Made by a program: the position numbers and the translations under genes
Shown: one piece after another, positions 1-9,700 of the stretch
How the letters are laid out: the number at the start of each line of letters is the position of its first letter
How positions within the stretch are numbered: position 1 is the first letter of the stretch
Source of the DNA: Laburnicola sp. R22_1
Lineage: Eukaryota > Ascomycota > Dothideomycetes > Pleosporales > Didymosphaeriaceae
Assembly (NCBI GenBank): GCA_014281115.1
Contig: JACONQ010000001.1
Location: forward strand, 1,488,001 to 1,552,000
Direction of reading: 5' to 3'
DNA: 64,000 nucleotides
Notes under the pieces: model-generated
The model's input: only the letters and a program-made list of their open reading frames with translations
Told to the model about the DNA's origin: nothing
Database searches by the model: none

Positions 1-1
1 A

Positions 2-382
2 CTGTTCGCGACCCAAAGTCTAGCTCCGGGCACGTTCATCTTGCCTTACTTAGGCTACGTGCATGAGCAATCCGAGACTGATGATTCCTCTGATTACGAC
101 CTCTCCTTGGATCGTGAACACGACATTGGTGTGGATGCGTCTAAGATGGGAAATGAAGCAAGATTCATCAACGACTACAGAGGCGTGTCAAACGGCCCAA
201 ATGCAGAGTTTCGCGACGCATATATCGATCTAGGCAATGGAAAAGTGGAGAAGAGGATGGCGGTATTTGTTTTGAGTGCTGGGAAGAGTGGCAAGAGAGC
301 AAAAGGCATTGTTAAAGGTGAAGAGATTCTCGTCAGTTATGGGAAGGGATTCTGGAGTGAGCGGACGACAACGCAAAGTTGA
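2..382 (+). CDS. SET-domain protein, C-terminal part (5' end outside the window)
   Basis: The frame is open from the first bases of the window to a TGA at 380-382, so the start and any upstream exons lie to the left. The visible 126 or so residues form the second half of a SET methyltransferase fold. The motif ARFINDYRG followed by PNAEF fits the N/R-x-x-N/H-x(2)-C/Y-x-PN substrate-binding block, although the usual NHSC wording is absent. A later GEEILVSYGKGFW fits the cofactor-binding GEE(L/I)xxxY end of a SET domain. A protein-lysine methyltransferase role is inferred; the target cannot be read. No post-SET cysteine cluster follows. The next gene is convergent and also encodes a SET protein, but of a different subtype. 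Moderately sure of the family, unsure of the function. Confidence 0.75.
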   Translation: MFATQSLAPGTFILPYLGYVHEQSETDDSSDYDLSLDREHDIGVDASKMGNEARFINDYRGVSNGPNAEFRDAYIDLGNGKVEKRMAVFVLSAGKSGKRAKGIVKGEEILVSYGKGFWSERTTTQS

Positions 383-1213
383 GGAACGAACCGACTTCCC
401 GTAGGACGATGTCTGCGAGCTCAACACATCTGATCGATGCCTGGCACGAGATGCGTTTGTGTAGCATCAGCTACGGTCGTCTGGCCTTTTAGCACGACAA
501 GCCTTCTGGGTCCATAAAAGGATTGCGACACGGCACGCCCTCATTTTGAGATGTCATATCCACACCGCTGTTGCTCGGATACACTATAGCAATATGATGC
601 TGGTACTTTTTGGCAGCCTTCGTGCGGCTTTCACGTTCGTATGCCTCCTTATAACTACCTTGATCGCGCTCATTCTGAAGCGCTTGGAGGCCAAGACGAA
701 CACCGTCGATCTACGGTTGCTTCATTTACAGGCAGCATTACAGCGCAGCCTTAGCTCTCCCGACGACATAATTATGGAAGCCGTAGTCGGTAGCGATAAC
801 GGCAGTAACGACAGCTACGGAAGACGACAAGCCTCTTCCATTAGCACTGCTTGGTGTGCATGTGGTCATCGATAGCAAGGACCTCCTAGGCGGCGGAGCT
901 TGAGGCGGTCGAAAGGAACGATGGGAGGGGGTTGTAAGTGAACCACAATTATGATTGGTCGTTGGCGAAGACATGGTTGGGGATGTGAACAGAAATGGGA
1001 GAGGGGACAAGGGGTATACAATTTTTGCACTATACTCAAGAGCTGTCCGAAAGTCTCCTGCTGAACAAAAGACAAAAGAGACAAAAGCAAGGTGCAACTA
1101 ACGTGTACATCGGGTATTAGATTCTGAACGCCTTTTCATTGAGTGACTTCCTCTTGCATCTTCAAATTTCGACCGCTCGACTATCCACTCTGATTTCCAA
1201 GGTTACTGCTGAG
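383..1213. other. Intergenic region between two convergent SET genes; no supported gene
   Basis: This stretch should hold the 3' UTRs of the two convergent SET genes. A weak + strand frame at 546-875 (first ATG near 594) contains one hydrophobic run that could be a membrane segment, but it has no recognisable domain. A minus-strand frame overlaps it. I do not call either a gene. Confidence 0.5.
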
Positions 1214-2281
1214 TCACGTCGAACCTTTCAGTTGCGCCTCCCATTTTTCAATAAACATCCTCGTCAACTCATGCATCTCCAAAGTCCAAGGGCTCTGCGC
1301 ATCCTCCATAACCCTTCTCTTATACCCTTCATTCGCCCACACAGACGCTTTCTCCCAGTTGCCCACTCTTGCATGACTAATCGCTACGATCCTGTAGGTC
1401 ATCGCGTAATAGTCTGCCAGTCCTTCCTTTTGCACCAGGTTTGCGAGTTGCAGACTCGATTCTGCATTCTTACGCGCTTTGCGAAGAGAGGAAGGGTGAG
1501 TTGGTGTTGTTAGGTTCATCTGGGAAGAGAACGCTTGAATGGCTTGATTGATATCCGCACGGGCTTCATCTGAACGATGTACATCGTCCGGATGCTGCGA
1601 GCAAGCTGAGCATCTGCAGATGAAGCCGTAACGCGCCAGTTTCTTACGGCGCTCTTCGCGGGCTAACAGCAGCGAGATGAAGGATACAAAGATCTCTTCG
1701 CCCTCCTCGATCTCCCGCGTGGCGTAGACGAACTGCTTCTGCAGCTTCGCGTTCCAGTAATACCCGGCGTTCGGACGGCAGGAATGATTGATCCTTGCGA
1801 TTCTGGGGAAGAGACTGATTTCCGAGCCGGTGTTGTATGCGTTATTTCGAAAGATTAAGCCTAGCACATCTAAATCGGTGCCGTATCGCTCGATATCGTG
1901 TGGCGAGACGAAGTATGTCAACCGGCTCACTTCTTGCTGTTGGGCCGGGGAGAGAAGCTCATATTCTGCGCGCACGAGCTCGGAGATGGCAGCCATGGGA
2001 TAACCAGCTCCTGGAGCCGGTTTTGGCGGCTTGATGCTGAGCATAGGCGCTTCCTGCATGATTATCGACCCCGTCTCCAGAGTGTGCGTCGCAAAGACCC
2101 CAAGACCTTTCCCCGGACTTGGAGCAACTATATATGGGACTGGTGGGTAAGAACATTGCGTCTGGAAGGTGTGTGGCGGACATGTTAATGAATTAGCGAG
2201 GATTATTGTGGGAAATGAGAATATAAGGCTTAGTATGAGCATTTTGAAATGTGGTGAAGAGACTGTATAGAGTAACGACAT
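1214..2281 (-). CDS. SET-domain protein with an N-terminal signal-peptide-like segment
   Basis: A single-exon frame of 355 residues, ATG at 2281 and TGA at 1214. A second ATG (residue 14) starts a strongly hydrophobic stretch, MLILSLIFSFPTIILA, that looks like a signal peptide or membrane anchor. The SET region follows: GKGLGVFAT near residue 57 (cofactor loop), RINHSCRPNA near 165 (the NHSC/PN signature), and EEIFVSF near 195. A CxCxxC post-SET-like cluster (CRCSAC) lies near residue 222. The C-terminal 110 residues are helical and TPR-like, as in SMYD-type or fungal SET/TPR proteins. A lysine methyltransferase activity follows from the family. Secretory-pathway targeting is unusual for it and is inferred only from the hydrophobic N-terminus; if the start lies elsewhere this changes. 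Confidence 0.82.
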   Translation of the reverse strand: MSLLYTVSSPHFKMLILSLIFSFPTIILANSLTCPPHTFQTQCSYPPVPYIVAPSPGKGLGVFATHTLETGSIIMQEAPMLSIKPPKPAPGAGYPMAAISELVRAEYELLSPAQQQEVSRLTYFVSPHDIERYGTDLDVLGLIFRNNAYNTGSEISLFPRIARINHSCRPNAGYYWNAKLQKQFVYATREIEEGEEIFVSFISLLLAREERRKKLARYGFICRCSACSQHPDDVHRSDEARADINQAIQAFSSQMNLTTPTHPSSLRKARKNAESSLQLANLVQKEGLADYYAMTYRIVAISHARVGNWEKASVWANEGYKRRVMEDAQSPWTLEMHELTRMFIEKWEAQLKGST

Positions 2282-3290
2282 GGCGGTTCAAGTTGTAGTT
2301 CTATAATCTGAGGGTGAAGGTAAGGTTTTCGTTGATGTTTCGGGTAGCGTCGAAAGATGTTTCACGACAATGGTGTCGCACAACATCTTCTTCCACACGC
2401 GACGCTAAATGCATCAAGTGCTAGAGAGGAAAGAGCGTTCCCAAGAACGGCAACATCCATAACGATGGTCGTAGCCGCTATGATAATCAGGCGGATATGG
2501 TGAATTCAACATTGAATGTTCACGACAATCAAACATCATAGAATCCTGAATAGCATGCATTCTCATACTATGCAGCCACTTACGATAAGTTTTGTCCCTA
2601 ATCTAGATATCATAAACAGCTTGAATTCCTACCCCAGGATCGTAGGGATAGGTCGTGTTCTTCAAGGGTATTATTCTAAGATCGTCCTCAGCACCACCTT
2701 TCTGGACTCTCCGTATTTTACAGACGTTCTGAAGAAGCTGCTGATGCCCGATCTGCTTCTCCTCCGATGCCAGAAAAGCACATAATTTTACCCTAGTCCA
2801 CTACGAGCCCAGCCTGCTCTAGAAATTCTACAGCTCCTCCGATGTGAATCGGGCGTCTTCACATAATTATTATTTCTCCCCGGCCACCAATACAAAATGC
2901 TTAAGCTTCGTCTAACAGGGCTGTATTGACGGATTTGTACGGCATAAGCACGTGCAACACAAGTAACCTTGAAAAACACCACAGAACAACTTTCGGCGCT
3001 TTAGAAGAGGTTGGACGGCTTGAGTATCAACCCTATTATGGCGACAGTCAACAAAAACCAAAAGCTGCAGCAATGTGATCATACGACCAGCGAGTCGAAA
3101 GTTAACGTGCGTATTACCACAGAAAGACAATGTTGAATGGTACCTTGGTTGGAGCAATATAATATAATTATTTTCAGACCTGATGATGATTCTTAACGCA
3201 TTTCGCTGTTGAGCCGGGTTTCGGACGTGACATTCGAATAAGTGTATGCCTTGTCCTATCCTTAACAATTGGGACGTGGTCTGGGGAGTA
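2282..3290. other. About 1 kb without a recognisable gene
   Basis: Upstream of the SET gene and downstream of the ISC1-like gene. Only short frames without domain signatures occur (for example 2516-2785 + and 2912-3268 -). Base composition becomes somewhat AT-richer around 2,450-3,250. I see no repeat, tRNA or conserved motif. Confidence 0.5.
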
Positions 3291-4782
3291 TCATGACCCC
3301 TTCAAAGTAGCCACCTTCTCCCCGCTCTTCAGCGCCGTACCCCTGGTATTTCTAACCTCCCACTCAAACTCTTTCAGCGCCCTTATCTCACTACCCACAA
3401 ACAGCCCTCCCATTAGCCCCTCCAGCACACCAACGCTCAAGCTCACCGTACTGAACAACATCAAGATGAAAGCCACATAATTATGGGGAGACCACCACAC
3501 GCCCACCAAGCATCCCACGGTGAGCAAGAACTGGAAGCCAAAGTGGCCCAGACGTAATCGTCGTTGGGTCCGCTCACGAGCTTGATATTTCGTAATGGTA
3601 GCGAGGATCTCGTCGTATACTTCAATGGGGAGATATGTTTCGGGTAGTGCCCACGGGCCGTTCGAAACGGTCGACGGAGACTCGTCGAGACTGCGGACTA
3701 GAGTGGCTTCGACGGAGAAATGGTCGCTCAGGGAGCAGTGGAGTGTTGGGTGGCGCGCCGTCATGCCTACATTCGCTTCTTTGAGGGTCCATTCCGCAGT
3801 TTGCTCTCTGCTAGTCGCATCGTGGCGCGAGCCGCTGCTAAAGAAGATGTAGTCGAGGCGTTTCGCGTTTGGGTCGTCTACCGACAGTTGAACTTGAACA
3901 TTTTCACCCTTTGCTAGACGCCGGCTGTGAGCCTTATTCCAACGCCATGTGTTGAGCGCGCTGTCGCATGTGGCGCCGTTTTGGGTCAGGTTGAACTCCG
4001 CACTGGGCATAGGCACGTTTCTAAGCTGCTCAATTTTGTCTTTTGCAGCACCGAGCGATGAGTTGGGGTACAGAATTCGCCACACGTCCCGCACGGGTGA
4101 GTGCGTCTCGATTATATGGTGGGCGAGGGACAGCGGTGTCATATTGAAGTCACCCAAGCCGATCACCAGGTGGCCGCGCTCAGCAGCCCCGCGCATAAGC
4201 TTGGTGATTTCCCAGGCCTGGGCTGTCCGGTGACAGAGGTATGAGTCGAATGGTTCGGTCTCGTACGGGGCGTGGAGCTGCCATGATCAGCTCAATGCTC
4301 GATACCTGGCCTGGTAGCTTTACATGTGTGCAGAACACTTCCGCAATATCCCTTCTTGTAGGGCCCATCCGTATCCGCGCATATGCCACACCCTTCCCTA
4401 CAAACCAATCTCCCCTGTAGAAAGCTGCCGGACGTCCATTGAGAGGATACTGCATCATGCTACTCTCCTCAATCGGCCATCTTGACAATATCACCAGCCC
4501 ACCACCAAATATACCACTATGGTAGAACTTCCCATAAGGGAGCAGATGTCTTGTCTTGACCCGAATCGCATTGTAGTCCTGCTGCGTCCAACATTCCTGT
4601 AGACCGACGATTTCTGGCGGGGGGTTTGCGGCGGCGATCTGATTCCCTATCTCCGCTAGGCGTTCATTGCGGAGTTTGGCGATGTACTTGAGCCCCCAGC
4701 AGTTGAGCGACAGAATGCGCAAGCTGGTCGGCGGCCGGCTGACTTCCTCGGCCATGGACGGAGACTCTGGGTACCTGTGCAT
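3291..4782 (-). CDS. ISC1: ISC1-like inositol phosphosphingolipid phospholipase C (neutral sphingomyelinase family)
   Basis: Two exons: 4782-4324 and 4277-3291, joined across a 46-bp intron (4278-4323, GTAAAG..GCAG with a GCTGAT branch-like site). This gives about 481 residues in frame. Splicing restores the family block THLHAPY, which the unspliced frame loses. Other signatures in order: LNCWGL near residue 27, the metal-binding GLQECW near 60, GGGLVILSRWPI, GDFNMTPLS and LSDHFSVEA. This is the full catalytic set of the DNase-I-like endonuclease/exonuclease/phosphatase fold. Two hydrophobic helices near the C-terminus match the paired membrane segments of yeast Isc1 and nSMase2. The family hydrolyses inositol phosphosphingolipids to ceramide at ER and mitochondrial membranes. 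An alternative start is the in-frame ATG at 4755. Confidence 0.92.
4278..4323 (-). other. Intron of the ISC1-like gene
   Basis: A 46-bp minus-strand intron with GT..AG borders. Removing it joins ACACAT to CTCCACGCC, giving T-H-L-H-A-P-Y, the conserved catalytic histidine block of the family. That junction fixes both borders. Confidence 0.9.
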
Positions 4783-4901
4783 GGGAGGCCGAGAGCCTTC
4801 CAGAAATGCAGAGGTAATGTGCAGGGATTAACGATCCTCACGCACCACTAGTTTACATCAGCATGGCGGTGAATGTTAGCGTGGCAGAATAATTGCAACT
4901 C

Positions 4902-6326
4902 ATGCCTTGCGATCGCGTTCTGGATGGCCCGGACACGACAACGCTGGATATGGCCGTCGATAGTAGCACATCACCCAAAAGACGCAGAGAGGATGGGGAC
5001 GAGGTCGAGTCTCCTCCGCGCAAACGCTCGACATCGCGCGCGCCGCCCAATGGCTCACCACAATTCAGGCTTGCGGAGCGGCCGCGACGGTATAGCAGGG
5101 AAGACAGCGACGAAGACGGAAGATACTACGCAGACCGGAGGAAACCACGCTCAAGATCACAGCCGCGTGGCCAATCCCGTTCGCGCACGCGGTCAAGATC
5201 CATATCCAGATCAACATCCCCACGGCGCTCTCGTTCCCCCCATCCTACCCCTCCCCCACCAAAGCCGACACAACTCTACTACAAACAAGCCCTGATCCTC
5301 AGAGGCCACAAGAAAGGCGTATCCGCTGTCAAATTCTCCCCCGACGGGCGCTGGATAGCCAGCTGCTCTGCCGACTGCACAATCAAAATATGGGACGCGA
5401 AAACAGGGGCCCTCGAACACACCCTCGAAGGCCATCTCGCCGGTATATCTACTATCTCGTGGTCACCCGACTCGAAAGTCCTTGCATCGGGCTCGGACGA
5501 TAAATCAATACGATTATGGGACGTATCGACGGGCATGGCGCACCCTACGCCATTCATCGGCCACCACAACTACGTCTATGCGATTGCTTTCTCGCCTAAA
5601 GGAAACATGTTGGTTAGCGGTTCATACGACGAAGCTGTGTTTGTCTGGGATGTACGCGCCGCTCGTGTTATGCGCTCGCTGCCTGCGCATTCCGATCCCG
5701 TCGGCGGAGTCGACTTCGTACGTGACGGCACCCTCATCACGAGTTGTTCGCACGATGGCCTGATTCGAGTCTGGGATACAGCAACAGGGCAATGCCTACG
5801 AACCCTCATTCACGAAGACAACGCGCCAGTAACGTCGGTAATCTTCTCTCCCAACGGAAAGTACGTGCTATCCTGGACACTGGATTCATGCATCCGATTA
5901 TGGAACTACATTGAAGGGAAGGGTAAGTGCGTCAAGACGTACCAAGGGCACACGAACAAGAAATACAGTCTTTCCGGCGCATTCGGGACATATGGGGCCG
6001 AGCCGCCGTACCAGTACGCGTTTGTAGCTTCGGGGAGTGAGGACGGCGAGATCGTCCTTTGGGACGTGAGCACGAAGAATATACTGCAGAGATTAGATGG
6101 TGGCCACTCGGACGCTGTGCTATCTGTTGACACGCATCCAACGGAGAAACTCATTGTGAGTGGGGGCATGGACAGAACCGTGCGCGTCTGGAAGGAGACC
6201 GCACCACCACCAGAACCTGTCCTCGAACCTGATTTCGAACCTGTCGTAGAGCCACCGGCGAATGGCTACGACGCTGATATTTTGCCACCGAACCCCTTCG
6301 CTGATGGCTCGTTCCTGTCTTGCTAA
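4902..6326 (+). CDS. WD40-repeat protein, WDR5/Swd3-like (COMPASS subunit family)
   Basis: A single-exon frame from the first ATG (4902) to TAA at 6326, about 474 residues; an in-frame ATG at 4950 is an equally plausible start. The first 120 or so residues are low complexity: a basic patch (SPKRRRE, PPRKRSTS) and a run of RS/SR dipeptides (about residues 85-115). Seven WD40 repeats follow from LRGHKKGVSAVKFSPDG, with GH...WD dipeptides at regular spacing (IKIWD, IRLWD, VFVWD, IRVWD, IRLWN, IVLWD, VRVWK). The order and wording resemble WDR5/Swd3, the propeller of the H3K4 methyltransferase COMPASS. A proline/glutamate-rich tail of about 40 residues follows. WDR5 itself is a bare propeller of about 330 residues, so the SR-rich tail is an addition. 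A spliceosomal WD40 protein is the alternative. Divergent from the ISC1-like gene, with only about 120 bp between the starts. Confidence 0.85.
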   Translation: MPCDRVLDGPDTTTLDMAVDSSTSPKRRREDGDEVESPPRKRSTSRAPPNGSPQFRLAERPRRYSREDSDEDGRYYADRRKPRSRSQPRGQSRSRTRSRSISRSTSPRRSRSPHPTPPPPKPTQLYYKQALILRGHKKGVSAVKFSPDGRWIASCSADCTIKIWDAKTGALEHTLEGHLAGISTISWSPDSKVLASGSDDKSIRLWDVSTGMAHPTPFIGHHNYVYAIAFSPKGNMLVSGSYDEAVFVWDVRAARVMRSLPAHSDPVGGVDFVRDGTLITSCSHDGLIRVWDTATGQCLRTLIHEDNAPVTSVIFSPNGKYVLSWTLDSCIRLWNYIEGKGKCVKTYQGHTNKKYSLSGAFGTYGAEPPYQYAFVASGSEDGEIVLWDVSTKNILQRLDGGHSDAVLSVDTHPTEKLIVSGGMDRTVRVWKETAPPPEPVLEPDFEPVVEPPANGYDADILPPNPFADGSFLSC

Positions 6327-6616
6327 GCCTTCTGTTCTAGATACCCAACCTGCAAATTGCATGAATATACAGCATCATCTTGAGTTGACTCTTCCTGCAA
6401 TATGGCCATCGTTTACGCTTCACAAATATTTCACACTATATGTACATAATAGAAAGTGATGCCCAAAAGTGCCATGACAGAGCAGGGTTCCCAGCAAAAT
6501 CAATATTGAGATCGAGGTCCACACCCTTCTTGAAACGCCGCGCCAACGTATGATTATTTTATTCATACAAAGACCGCCCATGCGGCATGCCGTCGTAAAT
6601 GCTGACACACTCCCGT

Positions 6617-8016
6617 CTATTTCCGCCTCTGCATGACTTTTGTACACATTTCAATTAACCCGTTCTTTGCATCGCTGTCGGGGAAGAACGCTATGGATTG
6701 GATGGCTTTGTCGACGTATTCCTGGGCCAGGGCGCGTGTTTGTTCCAGCCCAGTGCTTTCGGAAACGATACCGCGTGCCTGAGCCGAGATTAGTTCGTCA
6801 ACATCATTATTGCAAAACTTGGTCAACTTACCTTTTGCACATCGCCCTCTACAGAGAACTTCCTACCCACTAGCTTGCCCAAACCCTTGTTATCTTTCCA
6901 CGCGAATAGCAAAGGCGCAGTCGCAAGTCCCAGCTCCAAATCCGCACCCGCGGGCTTCCCCAACTCCTCACCACTTATCGTATAGTCCAACATGTCGTCC
7001 ACTAGCTGGAATGCAAGACCCAGATTCTTGCCATACTGATATGAAGCTTCCACGACCTCAGCCGAGCTGCCACCGAGAATCGCTGCCGCTCTGCATGACT
7101 TCGAGATCAACGAAGCGGACTTAAGATACGTCTTTTGCAGGTAGTAGGTAAGAGTGTTCTCTGTCCAAACGGGGTTGCGCTCATCGGATGCCGTGTTCTT
7201 GAGCTGCATGAACTCGCCTTCCACGAGATTTGCTATGACTGTAGCAAGCAGCTCCGTGACTTCGGGATCGCGTAAACGTGCGAGAGCAACAGAGGCTCTG
7301 CCAAGCAAGAAATCTCCTGCCAGAACTGCCATCTTGTTGCCAAATTCGATGTTCGCCGAGGGTGCAGAGCGACGCGATATCGAGTGGTCTATTACATCGT
7401 CGTGGAGAAGCGAGGCCGTGTGAATAAGCTCTGTGATTTCTGCTAGGCGGCGTTGGGAGGGGAGGATATCTGAGTCTTCAGTTCGGTATGCAGCATCGGG
7501 GCCTATAGACGACACACTGGAGTATTCTGCGTCTGGTGCAGATGGGTTCTCATCTGAGAGTACGCTTGGACTAGTGATGGGCTTGTTGACCGAGAGCGAA
7601 GTGCTTTCTCTCGACATCTTGGGTGTTAACGCCGTCGCTCTGCTCATAAGCAGTACCAGCATCGGCCGCACATACTTCCCCTCGCTCTGCGTATAGTACT
7701 TTGCAACTGTATCTAGCGTGGGATGCCCCGACCCAAGCAATTGCCGTATATTACTCGTCAAGAATTTCAACTCCTTCGCGACCGTCTGGAATGGGTCGAT
7801 TGATATGGGAGCATTTGGATCTGGGGGGGGCGGATTGAAAACGTGCTGTGCGGCGGTGACGGCAGCGGCCCATGATGAATTGTTTCGCCGACGCGAGGGG
7901 TGGTAAAAAGCTGTGATGGTGTGGCTCTGGGAGCTCGAGCAGTGGCACCGTGGGAGAGTCGCATGCGAACTTCTCGCCGCTAAGCTTGTCGCGAGCCGTG
8001 TACCGCGGCTCGTCAT
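6617..8016 (-). CDS. COQ1: Polyprenyl diphosphate synthase for ubiquinone side chain (Coq1 type), mitochondrial
   Basis: Two exons: 8016-6832 and 6778-6617, with a 53-bp intron (6779-6831, GTAAGT..CAG), about 448 residues. I start at the ATG at 8016; the frame opens further upstream only with a non-ATG codon. The N-terminus (MTSRGTRLATSLAARS) is rich in Arg and Ser and lacks acids, as in a mitochondrial presequence. The chain-length domain shows GKYVRP, the first Asp-rich motif LLHDDVID and the second LVDDMLDY, which bind Mg-diphosphate in trans-isoprenyl synthases. A Ser-rich insert of about 60 residues sits before the first motif. The spliced C-terminus (GLEQTRALAQEYVDKA..FPDSDAKNGLIEM) is that of Coq1. 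The family makes the polyprenyl tail of coenzyme Q in mitochondria. Confidence 0.93.
6779..6831 (-). other. Intron of COQ1
   Basis: A 53-bp GTAAGT..CAG intron on the minus strand. Its removal joins GDVQK to ARGIVSES, restoring the conserved C-terminal helix. Read-through would stop two codons into the intron. Confidence 0.9.
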
Positions 8017-8164
8017 CGAAGAGAGAGTGGTGGGGGGCAGACAGTGCGGATGCAATTGTACTGCTGGTTGGATCTCCGAGGTTGGAACGAGGGTGGGTAT
8101 AAGAGTGAGCTCGCAATGGGAGACATGGGAAAGTTTTGGAGCTGGATGGAATCATGACGCGCTA

Positions 8165-8209
8165 CGGAGGTGCCTTTCAAAAGTTTTTGCCCACCTTGGC
8201 GAGCAGGGG
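8165..8209. repeat. Left terminal inverted repeat of the Tc1/mariner element
   Basis: 45 bp, an exact reverse complement of 9654-9698. Preceded by the TA duplication at 8163-8164. Confidence 0.95.
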
Positions 8210-8227
8210 GTTCTGTGCTATTCCTAA

Positions 8228-9535
8228 TTAAGAGCGTTCTCCGGCTGGCTCTAGCTCTGGCTTCCTGAGCCTCCGACCCTCCTTATACTCGTTGCCTCCA
8301 TTGAGCTCAAGGATCTGTTCTATATGGTATGGAATCCGCTCAATCCAAGCCTGTATTTTCTCCTGAGGCAGCTCTCTCCAGCACTGCTCCCATGCCCGTA
8401 CTGCCTCTGCTCTATTCTTAGGAGCTCCTTTCTTCGTAGTAGCCCTTTTCATCCATGGCCAGCAAGGCTCAATAGAATTCAAATCAGGAGAGTTACCACA
8501 CCAGATAATCCTCTTAACATCATGAATACTATATATATAGCTTTGAACGTAGTGGTCGTGAGAAGGCGCCTTGTCTTCCTGTACAACTGTTCTAGGCCGC
8601 GTAGCCTTACACTGCTTTGCAAAAGGAATAAGCTTTGGCAGCAGAATTGTTGTCTGGTACCGGTACCAGTCAATTCCTGAGCCACTGCCTCGGCTGAGCT
8701 TTCCAGTCCTCTGGTTCCATCTCCACTGGGGCAGCCGTCCAGGCTTGGTACGGAGACCTAGGCGACGCATGCCATTCTCAAGCTCCCACTCAGCCTTTTT
8801 GATAGGCTCAAGCTCCTTGTTCAGTTCATCAATTTGAGCAGCAGCAGCCTCCTTCTCTTTCTTTGTTTCTGGCGTCCAGCAGTGGCAGGGGCCCTTCTTG
8901 TCGTACGAGAAACAGCCCCAAAACATAAATTCAGAGTAGCCTTTCCATCTCTCACGAATACAGCTCCGTACGAAGGCCTCATCTGCTTTCCTCCATACTC
9001 GATATCCTCCACGCCTATGGTTGAGAACAACAGACGTTTCGTCTGACCAGATAACATTCTTCCAATCTTCAAGCGTCCAGTCTTGATGGGCCTGGCACCA
9101 CTTATATCGATCCTCCTTCATCTGCTTCGTCAACCCAGGCTTCCTCGTTGGCTTGGTCTTCTTGAAGCCTGCCTTCCTTAAGATTCGCCAGACTGTGGCA
9201 GCTGAGATATTGAATCCTTCTTGGCTAAGTGCGCCAGCAACGTCAGCGCAAGACTTCTCTCGCCCATATCGATCAGTGCGTACGGTGTTGACTACTTTCT
9301 CGGAGACTTCAGATTGCTTTGATGGCCGGCCAGATCGATAGGCGTTTTCAAGATGCTTATCTTCAAGCTTCAGCGGCCGCTGGCCTGGATCGAAACCTCG
9401 CTCGATTGCTCGCGCGTATATAGAGTTGATCGTACGCTTCTCGATTCCAGTGAGTCCGGTGATCTCATTGTTTGACTTGCCTATAGCCTTAAGAACGACT
9501 ACCGTGGCACGAGTAGAGTTATCGTGATGAACCAT
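8228..9535 (-). CDS. Tc1/mariner-family DDE transposase, intact
   Basis: 435 residues from ATG at 9535 to TAA at 8228, with no stop or frameshift. The N-terminus is a pair of helix-turn-helix domains (ITGLTGIEKRTINSIYARA; later ISAATVWRILRKAGFKK) for TIR binding. The catalytic triad is visible: D in VIWSDET, D in VVQEDKAPSH, and E in NSPDLNSIEPCW. There are 34 residues between the second and third, i.e. DD34E as in Tc1. A Lys/Glu-rich insert of about 70 residues separates the first two acids. The reading frame nearly fills the element and ends 18 bp from the left TIR. The intact triad suggests the enzyme could be active; that is inference. Confidence 0.95.
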   Translation of the reverse strand: MVHHDNSTRATVVVLKAIGKSNNEITGLTGIEKRTINSIYARAIERGFDPGQRPLKLEDKHLENAYRSGRPSKQSEVSEKVVNTVRTDRYGREKSCADVAGALSQEGFNISAATVWRILRKAGFKKTKPTRKPGLTKQMKEDRYKWCQAHQDWTLEDWKNVIWSDETSVVLNHRRGGYRVWRKADEAFVRSCIRERWKGYSEFMFWGCFSYDKKGPCHCWTPETKKEKEAAAAQIDELNKELEPIKKAEWELENGMRRLGLRTKPGRLPQWRWNQRTGKLSRGSGSGIDWYRYQTTILLPKLIPFAKQCKATRPRTVVQEDKAPSHDHYVQSYIYSIHDVKRIIWCGNSPDLNSIEPCWPWMKRATTKKGAPKNRAEAVRAWEQCWRELPQEKIQAWIERIPYHIEQILELNGGNEYKEGRRLRKPELEPAGERS

Positions 9536-9653
9536 AGCGACAGTACTAGATAGATCAATTGACAGAGAGTAGTAGTTACAGAGGGTAAGGCCTGAGGTTG
9601 AGAAGTGGCCACGTCAACTCGGAGATGCTTCCCGATCTGGAATGTGGCGCATA

Positions 9654-9698
9654 CCCCTGCTCGCCAAGGTGGGCAAAAACTTTTGAAAGGCACCTCCG
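9654..9698. repeat. Right terminal inverted repeat of the Tc1/mariner element
   Basis: 45 bp, an exact reverse complement of 8165-8209. Followed by TA at 9699-9700, which directly precedes the ATG of the next gene. Confidence 0.95.
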
Positions 9699-9700
9699 TA

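Larger units (their letters stand above)
8165..9698 (-). mobile_element. Complete Tc1/mariner-type DNA transposon with 45-bp TIRs and TA target duplication
   Basis: The element is 1,534 bp. Its ends are perfect 45-bp inverted repeats (8165-8209 and 9654-9698), beginning CGGAGGTGCCTTTC. They are flanked by TA at 8163-8164 and 9699-9700, the target duplication of the Tc1/mariner superfamily. One intact transposase fills the inside. Its base composition matches neighbouring genes and I see no C-to-T decay, so it is unlike the RIP-damaged elements past 23 kb. It split the intergenic region between COQ1 and the Vma12-like gene; COQ1 keeps about 146 bp of native upstream sequence. Confidence 0.95.

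Noticed and set aside
546..1097. Overlapping frames on both strands between the two SET genes
   Set aside because: No domain, the frames conflict with each other, and the + strand frame starts at a non-ATG codon.
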